Source: Candidatus Krumholzibacteriia bacterium (GTDB lineage Bacteria; Krumholzibacteriota; Krumholzibacteriia; JAJRXK01). From it: a DNA stretch of 37,253 nt. The translations under genes were made by a program, and so were the position numbers. Below are positions 32,717 through 37,253 of the stretch, piece after piece; position 1 is the stretch's first letter; each line of letters starts with the position of its first letter. The stretch spans positions 1 through 37,253 of the forward strand of contig DATFKK010000022.1 in NCBI GenBank assembly GCA_035268685.1. The letters run 5' to 3'. The notes beneath the pieces are model-generated. The model was not told the origin of the DNA and did no database searches. It saw only the letters and a list, made by a program, of their open reading frames with translations.

Positions 32717-34556
32717 GTGACTCGAAGTCGTCGCCGAAGGGCACGCGCAGGGTGTCCGACGGGGCCGGCGCCGGGGCTCCGGCGGGGAACAGTTCGACCG
32801 GGAAGGCCGCCACCTCGCTGTCCTCGATCATGCGCAGACGCTCCAGTCCGCGCGCTCCGTCGGCCTCCTCCACCGATCCCGCCATGAGACCGGTCTCGAC
32901 GCGGTCGCGCAGCCGGGTCCGGGTGTTGCCGCTCTCGCGGTCCAGACCGGCGATCACCCGGCGCACCGCGTAGTAGGTCTTCAGATCGATGCCGTTCGGA
33001 TTCCGCGGCGTGGCACGGTGGCGTCGCGACCACAGGGTGTCGAAGTGCGCCTCGTCGGACTCCGAGATCAGCGCCGCGCTGCTCGGGAAGATCGCCCGGT
33101 GCATGCTCGGACCCACCTCGCGCGTGAGCAGTTGGTTGTCCCAGCTCGACATGCCCAGCAGTTGGGCGCGCACGTCGTGGAACACGAGCTGGGGCGCGAT
33201 CAGACGCATGACCCGCGTGCCGGCCGGCACGAACAAGGCCTCGGGCGCGAACGCGCGGATCTCCCGCATGACGCCACGGAAGTCCGTGGCGCTGGGATCG
33301 AAGGGACGGCGCACCACCACGCGGCCGCCCAGACGCTGCACGTCGGCCGCGAACCGGTCGGCGAGCAGCTCCCCGTCGGCGCCCTGCGGGTACAGGATGC
33401 CGTACCGGGTACGTCGCAGCGCCTCCACCCCGGCCCGGGCCAGCATGGCGGTCTCGACGTCGTCGGTCAGCGTGGTCTGGAAGACGAACTCGCCGAGTTC
33501 GGTGATGGTTTCCTTGGTCGCCGTCGGCGAGATCAGCGGCACGCCGCGTTCCTGGCACAGCGTGGCGACGGGAACCGTCGTCGACGACAGGAGGGCGCCC
33601 ACGACGGCGATCACGTTGTCGTTCTCGATCAGGCGCCGCGCGGCCTTCACGGCCACGACCTCGTCGCTCCGCGTGTCCAGGGCCACCAGCTGCACGTTCT
33701 CGCCGGTGGCGCGATTGTGCTCCTCGACCGCGAGCATGGCGCCGTCGAACATGGCCTGTCCGAGCACGGCGTTGGGTCCCGAGAGCGGCGCGAGCAGACC
33801 GATGCGATCGGCGAGTCCCACGTCCAGATCATCGGCGGCGTCGATGCCAAAGTCCTGACCGATCTCGGCGATCAGGGCACGGGCATCCTCCACGAACCGG
33901 CTGCGGGGATACTGGCGGACGAACCGCTCGAGACGCTCCACGACGCGCTCGGGGGCCTCGCCCTCCTCGTAGCGCCGCTGCGCCACGATCCAGGCCGCCG
34001 TGCTTCCGATCACCGAGCGCGGATGGCGCTCCCAGAGTTCTTCGATCTGGTCGGTGGCGAGGGTCTCCTCGAGCAGGGTGCGCAGTCGCTCCCGTGCCTC
34101 GACACGGCGCGGGTCTTCCGACTCCGCCGCTTCGTAGAAACGCACCAGGGCGTCGGCCTCGTCGAGCCATCGTCCGAGATCCTTCGCGACCACCGCCTGG
34201 CTCCAGCGGCTCTCGGCCAGGTACTCGGACTCGGGGTACAACCGCCCCAGACGATCGAACAGGCGCACCGCCAGGTCGAGATCTCCCGTGCGCGCCGCGG
34301 CCCGGCCGGTCAGCAGCAGGACGTGGTCCTCGTTCCGGGCACCCGCGTAGCGATCGAGCCAGATCAGACCGGCCTCGCGCAGGGCCAGGGCGTCCTCGTA
34401 GGCGGGATCGGTGAGGAGCGCCCGGTAGGACGTCGCCGCTTCGCGCTGGGTCGCCGGATCGAGCTCTCCGGTGATCGCCCCCCGCCGCCCGGGCGGGCTG
34501 GTGCAGCCCGACACGACGGCGACCGCGAGCAGGCCCATCAGGGCCAGGCGGCTCAT
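32712..34556 (-). CDS. LpoA-like lipoprotein: TPR region plus periplasmic-binding-protein domain
   Basis: The 614-residue protein starts at ATG 34556 with a lipoprotein signal (LLAVAVVSGC, Cys18). The long frame open upstream lies in other genes. Residues ~35-245 are helical TPR-like repeats (RLYPESEYLAESRWSQAVV, QYPRSRFVEDARALIAEIG). From about 265 a type-1 periplasmic-binding fold follows: IGLLAPLSGPNAVLGQAMFDGAMLAVEEHN, VVGALLSSTTVPVATLCQERGVPLISPTAT, and AEALFVPAGTRVMRLIAPQL-like strands. This TPR plus binding-domain order is that of LpoA, the outer-membrane activator of penicillin-binding protein 1A. A solute-binding role is less likely because no ABC transporter is nearby. It overlaps the carbonic-anhydrase-like gene by 4 bp. 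Confidence 0.82.
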   Translation of the reverse strand: MSRLALMGLLAVAVVSGCTSPPGRRGAITGELDPATQREAATSYRALLTDPAYEDALALREAGLIWLDRYAGARNEDHVLLLTGRAAARTGDLDLAVRLFDRLGRLYPESEYLAESRWSQAVVAKDLGRWLDEADALVRFYEAAESEDPRRVEARERLRTLLEETLATDQIEELWERHPRSVIGSTAAWIVAQRRYEEGEAPERVVERLERFVRQYPRSRFVEDARALIAEIGQDFGIDAADDLDVGLADRIGLLAPLSGPNAVLGQAMFDGAMLAVEEHNRATGENVQLVALDTRSDEVVAVKAARRLIENDNVIAVVGALLSSTTVPVATLCQERGVPLISPTATKETITELGEFVFQTTLTDDVETAMLARAGVEALRRTRYGILYPQGADGELLADRFAADVQRLGGRVVVRRPFDPSATDFRGVMREIRAFAPEALFVPAGTRVMRLIAPQLVFHDVRAQLLGMSSWDNQLLTREVGPSMHRAIFPSSAALISESDEAHFDTLWSRRHRATPRNPNGIDLKTYYAVRRVIAGLDRESGNTRTRLRDRVETGLMAGSVEEADGARGLERLRMIEDSEVAAFPVELFPAGAPAPAPSDTLRVPFGDDFESR

Positions 34557-35089
34557 GCGTGCTCTCCGCTCGCGCGCTGGGCGAGATACACGGCCGCCAT
34601 CTCCCGGTACTCGGCCGCGTGCTCCCGCCGCGCTTGACGGTTCTCCGCCGGCAATTCCTTCTTCACCTTGGCGGGAATGCCCACGACCAGGGAATCGGGC
34701 GGCACTTCGAGACGCTCGGGGACCATGGCCGCCGCCGCCACGATGCTGAAGCTCCCGATGACGACCAGGTCGAGGAGCGTGCTCTTCATGCCGACGAGAG
34801 CTCCCTCCTCCACCCGCGCACCGTGGATCACGGCCTGGTGGCCGACGGTGACGTCGGGGCCGAGCCAGGTCTGGGAATGGCCCTCGGTCGCGTGCAGCAT
34901 GCAGCCGTCCTGCACGTTGCTGCCCTTGCCCACGTGGATCCGGCCGCAGTCGCCGCGGAGCACGCTGCCCCACCAGATCGAGGCGTCGTCCTCGATCACG
35001 ACGTCGCCGATCAGCACCACGTCGTCGGCCAGGTACACATTGCGACCGATCCGGGGAACCATGCCCTTGTAGGGCAGCAGGATGGCCAC
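34553..35089 (-). CDS. Gamma-carbonic-anhydrase-like hexapeptide-repeat protein
   Basis: The 178-residue protein starts at GTG 35089, with AAGGAGG 7-8 bases upstream and the preceding stop 2 bp away. Left-handed beta-helix repeats run from about 13 to 125, then a C-terminal helix. The three zinc-ligand histidines are present: H66 in MLHATEG, and H84 and H89 in VTVGHQAVIHG. The RGDCGRIHVGKGSNVQDGCMLH segment is standard for the YrdA/PaaY/CaiE branch. Many members bind zinc but have weak or no carbonic anhydrase activity, so the name is a family label. The protein is cytoplasmic. Its place between a DUF151 gene and a lipoprotein gene gives no clear clue to substrate. Confidence 0.92.
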   Translation of the reverse strand: MAILLPYKGMVPRIGRNVYLADDVVLIGDVVIEDDASIWWGSVLRGDCGRIHVGKGSNVQDGCMLHATEGHSQTWLGPDVTVGHQAVIHGARVEEGALVGMKSTLLDLVVIGSFSIVAAAAMVPERLEVPPDSLVVGIPAKVKKELPAENRQARREHAAEYREMAAVYLAQRASGEHA

Positions 35090-35091
35090 GC

Positions 35092-35670
35092 TCAGTCCTC
35101 CTTCTCGTCGTCTTCGTCGTCTTCGTCGGCTTCGTCGGCCGGCTCCTCGCCCGCTCCCGCCTCGCCTCGCTCGACCTGGCGCATGAGTTCCTCGAGCGAG
35201 TCGTGGACCGCGCCCTCGGGCTCGGCTTCGGCGGCTGCACTCTCCGGAGGCGGCGCCTCCTGGATCTCGATCAGGTGGTCCTGCTGACTCTCGAGCAGTG
35301 CCTGCGTGAGATAGATGGGACACTTCACCCGTACCGCGAGGGCGATCGAATCGCTCGGCCGCGCGTCGATCGACAGGATCTCCTGGTCGCGCTCGAGGAA
35401 GATCCGAGCGAAGAAGGTGCTGTCCTCGATCGTGGTGATCACCACGCGGGCCACCACCGCCCCGAGGCCGTGGATCACGTGTTGCAGCAGATCGTGCGTC
35501 AGCGGGCGTTCGAAGACCTGGTTGCGCAGCGCCATGTTGATCGAACTGGCCTCGGCAGGACCGATCCAGATCGGTAGATAGCGTGTCACGCCCGGGATCT
35601 TGAGCAGCAGGATGTGACTGCCCGGGTTCTTGGGGTCGGGCAGCAGACCGCCGACCTTGACCTCGACCAT
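35092..35670 (-). CDS. Bifunctional nuclease (DUF151) family protein
   Basis: The protein has 192 residues from the ATG at 35670 (MVEVKVGGLLPDPKN). Twelve further codons are open upstream but add nothing family-like. The single DUF151 domain covers about 1-135: HILLLKIPGVTRYLPIWIGPAEASSI, RPLTHDLLQHVI, IEDSTFFARIFLE and SIDARPSDSIALAVR. Plant BFN1-type and Thermotoga relatives gave the family its name, and nuclease activity is not established for most bacterial members. Residues ~140-192 form an unusual Ala/Glu-rich then strongly acidic tail (DEADEDDEDDEKED), probably disordered. It sits 16 bp behind the DUF2914 gene. Confidence 0.92.
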   Translation of the reverse strand: MVEVKVGGLLPDPKNPGSHILLLKIPGVTRYLPIWIGPAEASSINMALRNQVFERPLTHDLLQHVIHGLGAVVARVVITTIEDSTFFARIFLERDQEILSIDARPSDSIALAVRVKCPIYLTQALLESQQDHLIEIQEAPPPESAAAEAEPEGAVHDSLEELMRQVERGEAGAGEEPADEADEDDEDDEKED

Positions 35671-35686
35671 CTCGTTCAAACCGCGA

Positions 35687-36097
35687 TCACTCCACCGTGA
35701 AGGCAAGGGTCTCGAGAACGGCTCCGCCAGCGGTCATGATCTTGACCTCCCAGGAGCCGGTCCAGGACGGCAGCAGGCGTTTGCTGCTCCACGTACGCCA
35801 ACGATCGGCCCCGATGTCGAGTTCCACGCGGGCGCGGGTGGTGCCCTCGTGGATCCAGACGTGGACGATGGTCTCGTCTTCGGCACCGCGGACGTCGGTG
35901 AAGCAGAACAGTCGCTCGGTGCCGGCGGGGAAGGTGTCGTCCGCACCCACCGGAGCCCGTTCCTCGACCGAGAGGCACACGGCTGCTTCGGCGAGGCGGG
36001 GACCGTCTCCGGACGCCTCCTGGGCGCCGAGGGGTCGCGGCAGGAGGGCGAGCGAAATCAGGACGGAGAGCGTGAGCGTTCGAAGAGCGGGACGCAT
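35687..36097 (-). CDS. Secreted DUF2914 protein
   Basis: The 136-residue protein starts at ATG 36097, preceded by GGAGG at good spacing. The signal peptide ends near LGA-Q (residue 25). The mature part is a single DUF2914 domain: AEAAVCLSVEERAPVG, ERLFCFTDVRG, IVHVWIHEG, DRWRTWSSKRLLPSWTGSWEV and a final hydrophobic strand. The function of the family is unknown; it is often attached to membrane or lipoprotein sequences. The frame is open upstream through the terminator, but only this ATG yields a signal peptide. It is the first gene of a four-gene unit (this gene, DUF151, gamma-CA-like, LpoA-like). Confidence 0.88.
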   Translation of the reverse strand: MRPALRTLTLSVLISLALLPRPLGAQEASGDGPRLAEAAVCLSVEERAPVGADDTFPAGTERLFCFTDVRGAEDETIVHVWIHEGTTRARVELDIGADRWRTWSSKRLLPSWTGSWEVKIMTAGGAVLETLAFTVE

Positions 36098-36138
36098 GCT
36101 CGAGGGCCTCCGGTCTCGGGGAATCGAATGACGCCGGT

Positions 36139-36167
36139 AGGTTGGGCAGACGCGGCACCGATGGCAA
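36139..36167 (-). promoter_or_regulatory. Candidate promoter of the DUF2914-LpoA unit
   Basis: Minus-strand TTGCCA (36167-36162, 5/6 to consensus) is followed after 17 bases by the weak hexamer CAACCT (36144-36139). It would give a leader of about 35 bases. The -35 lies only a few bases beyond the preceding terminator, which fits compact spacing, but the -10 is poor. Confidence 0.35.
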
Positions 36168-36171
36168 GCGG

Positions 36172-36200
36172 AAACCGCCCCGGGTGGTACCCCGGGGCGG
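36172..36200 (-). terminator. Intrinsic terminator downstream of the parvulin gene
   Basis: A perfect 10-bp GC-only stem, CCGCCCCGGG (36175-36184) with CCCGGGGCGG (36191-36200), encloses a 6-base loop. On the minus strand it is followed by only TTT. It lies 28 bp past the stop of the parvulin gene, so it should end that unit. Confidence 0.7.
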
Positions 36201-36227
36201 CTCCGACCCCCGTCGTCGACCGCGGAC

Positions 36228-37253
36228 TCAGCGCAGGGTCTCGATCCGGTCGACCGCTTCCTCGGCCGACTTCGGCATTCCACCCTCACGCAGAGCGCTC
36301 TGGACCCCCCCGAGGTTGCCGAGCATGTACTGCGCGTCCTCGACGAATTCGCTGTCCGGGTAGTCATCGAGGAGACGCCGGAAGAACATGGCCGCCTCGC
36401 CTGCACTGAACAGTTCTTCGCTGGCCACGAAACCGGCCATGAACAGCGCGTCGTCGGCTCGTTCGTGCTCGGGATAGTTGTCGATGAGCGACCGGTAGTA
36501 CTCCAGCTTGGCGTGCTTGTTCATGCTCTCGCCGGCCAGCTGGTACAGCTCCTCGGCGGTCCGCTTCTCCTGCTGGTCGAACTCGCCGAAACGCTGCACG
36601 CCGTGCCGGGTTTCCAACTCGGCCAGGGTGTCTTCGTAGGCCTCCTGCTGGAAGCGCGGCTTCAGTTCGCGCTCGATGCGGTCACGCACCTCGTCGAAGG
36701 TCTGGACCTGGCCGTCGTAGCGCGGACCGGTCTTGATGATGTGCCAGTTCTCGCCGATCCGGACCGGTGGGTTCGTCGTCTCGGCCGGAAGGTCGAAGAC
36801 GATGTCGGTGAATTCCTCGTCGAAGCCGCGCCCGAGCACGTAGCCGTCGGGGTTGACCCAGCCGAGGGTGCCGTGATCGTCCTTCGTCTGCTCGTCCTCG
36901 CTGTACTTCGCGGCCATCCGGGTGAAGTTCGCCCCCTCCTGCAACTCCTCCCAGGCTTCCTGGATCTCTTCCTGGTTCGCGTTCTGGATGTGGTGCACGA
37001 GTACCCGACCCATCATCCGGTAGTTGTCCTGGAAGTTCTCGTAGTGTTCGCGCAGCGCCGCCTCGGGAACCTGGAGCTGATCCTGGAAGTGCTTCTGGTA
37101 GTAGGCGCGGAAGAGCTGCTCGCGACGCAGCTCGTCGAGCTTCCACCGGGTCTCGCGCTCGCGGTGCAGGTTCTCGGTCTCGGCCTCGATCGAGACGAGC
37201 ATCTCTCCGACCAGTGCGTCGAGGAAACGCGTCTGCCAGTCCTCTCCGCTGAA
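36228..37253 (-). CDS. Parvulin-type peptidyl-prolyl isomerase with repeat-rich C-terminus (5' end cut by window)
   Basis: The reading frame enters at the right edge and ends at 36228, so 341 C-terminal residues are visible and the start and signal region are missing. Residues ~30-85 look like the helical chaperone part of PpiD/SurA proteins. A rotamase domain follows: VLVHHIQNANQEEIQEAWEEL, ANFTRMAAKYSEDEQTKDDHGTLGWV, FTDIVFDLPAE and WHIIKTGPRYDG. From about residue 235 the sequence becomes TPR-like, with YYRSLIDNYPEHERADDALFMAGF and FFRRLLDDYPDSEFVEDAQYMLG. The combination would fold exported or outer-membrane proteins while contacting a partner through the repeats. A strong hairpin terminator lies downstream, so it belongs to a separate unit reaching out of the window. 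Confidence 0.85.
   Translation of the reverse strand, partial: FSGEDWQTRFLDALVGEMLVSIEAETENLHRERETRWKLDELRREQLFRAYYQKHFQDQLQVPEAALREHYENFQDNYRMMGRVLVHHIQNANQEEIQEAWEELQEGANFTRMAAKYSEDEQTKDDHGTLGWVNPDGYVLGRGFDEEFTDIVFDLPAETTNPPVRIGENWHIIKTGPRYDGQVQTFDEVRDRIERELKPRFQQEAYEDTLAELETRHGVQRFGEFDQQEKRTAEELYQLAGESMNKHAKLEYYRSLIDNYPEHERADDALFMAGFVASEELFSAGEAAMFFRRLLDDYPDSEFVEDAQYMLGNLGGVQSALREGGMPKSAEEAVDRIETLR

Noticed and set aside
1-37253. tRNA, rRNA, insertion sequence, phage, toxin-antitoxin or defence genes
   Set aside because: Gaps between genes are nearly all under 210 bp and none has a cloverleaf-like arrangement, terminal inverted repeats or transposase-like sequence; gene content is housekeeping and envelope related.

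Overview
The window is high-GC bacterial chromosome, packed almost entirely with genes. It holds 28 protein-coding genes, two of them cut by the window edges, and no tRNA, rRNA, insertion sequence, phage gene or CRISPR array that I could see. The host is probably a didermic (outer-membrane) bacterium. The evidence is a TonB-type protein, an LpoA-like lipoprotein, a periplasmic parvulin foldase, secreted quinoprotein and nuclease genes, and a secreted beta-propeller protein with a C-terminal FlgD-like/sorting-like domain. High GC, that sorting-like tail and a Bacteroidetes-type DUF2723 protein suggest the FCB superphylum or a neighbour (for example Krumholzibacteriota-, Eisenbacteria- or Gemmatimonadota-like lineages). 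This placement is inference; no marker gene here settles it.

Region 1 (1-13383, minus strand) is one tightly coupled eight-gene unit for envelope glycosylation. In transcription order it encodes a DUF2723 polytopic membrane protein with a TPR tail, an NAD-dependent nucleotide-sugar epimerase, a membrane-anchored GT2, a soluble GT2, a YfhO-family membrane protein, a polyprenol-phosphate-mannose synthase-like GT2, a fusion of a GT2 with a degenerate polyprenyl-phosphate sugar phosphotransferase, and a secreted propeller protein that runs off the window. Five of the seven junctions are 4-bp overlaps or gaps under 10 bp.

Region 2 (13572-16604, minus) continues the surface-polysaccharide theme with a SAM methyltransferase, a GT4 glycosyltransferase and a flippase-like (LPG-synthase TM) protein. 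The methyltransferase has a good promoter placed so that the mRNA would be leaderless. Region 3 (16666-19865) holds two secreted enzymes transcribed divergently: a PQQ sugar dehydrogenase-like protein (minus) and an ExeM-like nuclease/phosphatase lipoprotein (plus).

Region 4 (19888-31758, minus) is a nine-gene housekeeping unit: selA, a P-loop-like/TM/SPOR protein, smc, ftsY, ribD, ribE, ribBA, ribH, nusB. It combines selenocysteine synthesis, chromosome condensation, membrane targeting, riboflavin synthesis and transcription antitermination. selA and the tonB-like gene on the plus strand (31967-32701) are served by two mirror-image promoters, TTGACC-N17-TAGCTT and TTGACA-N17-TAGCTT, only 10 bp apart.

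Region 5 (32712-37253, minus) encodes a DUF2914 secreted protein, a bifunctional-nuclease (DUF151) family protein, a gamma-carbonic-anhydrase-like protein and an LpoA-like lipoprotein. Upstream of these, behind a clear hairpin terminator, lies a partial parvulin foldase with a repeat-rich C-terminus. The most unusual items are two apparent pseudoenzyme fusions: the GT2-phosphoglycosyltransferase with its D-E catalytic pair replaced, and the P-loop-like/SPOR protein without Walker A residues.
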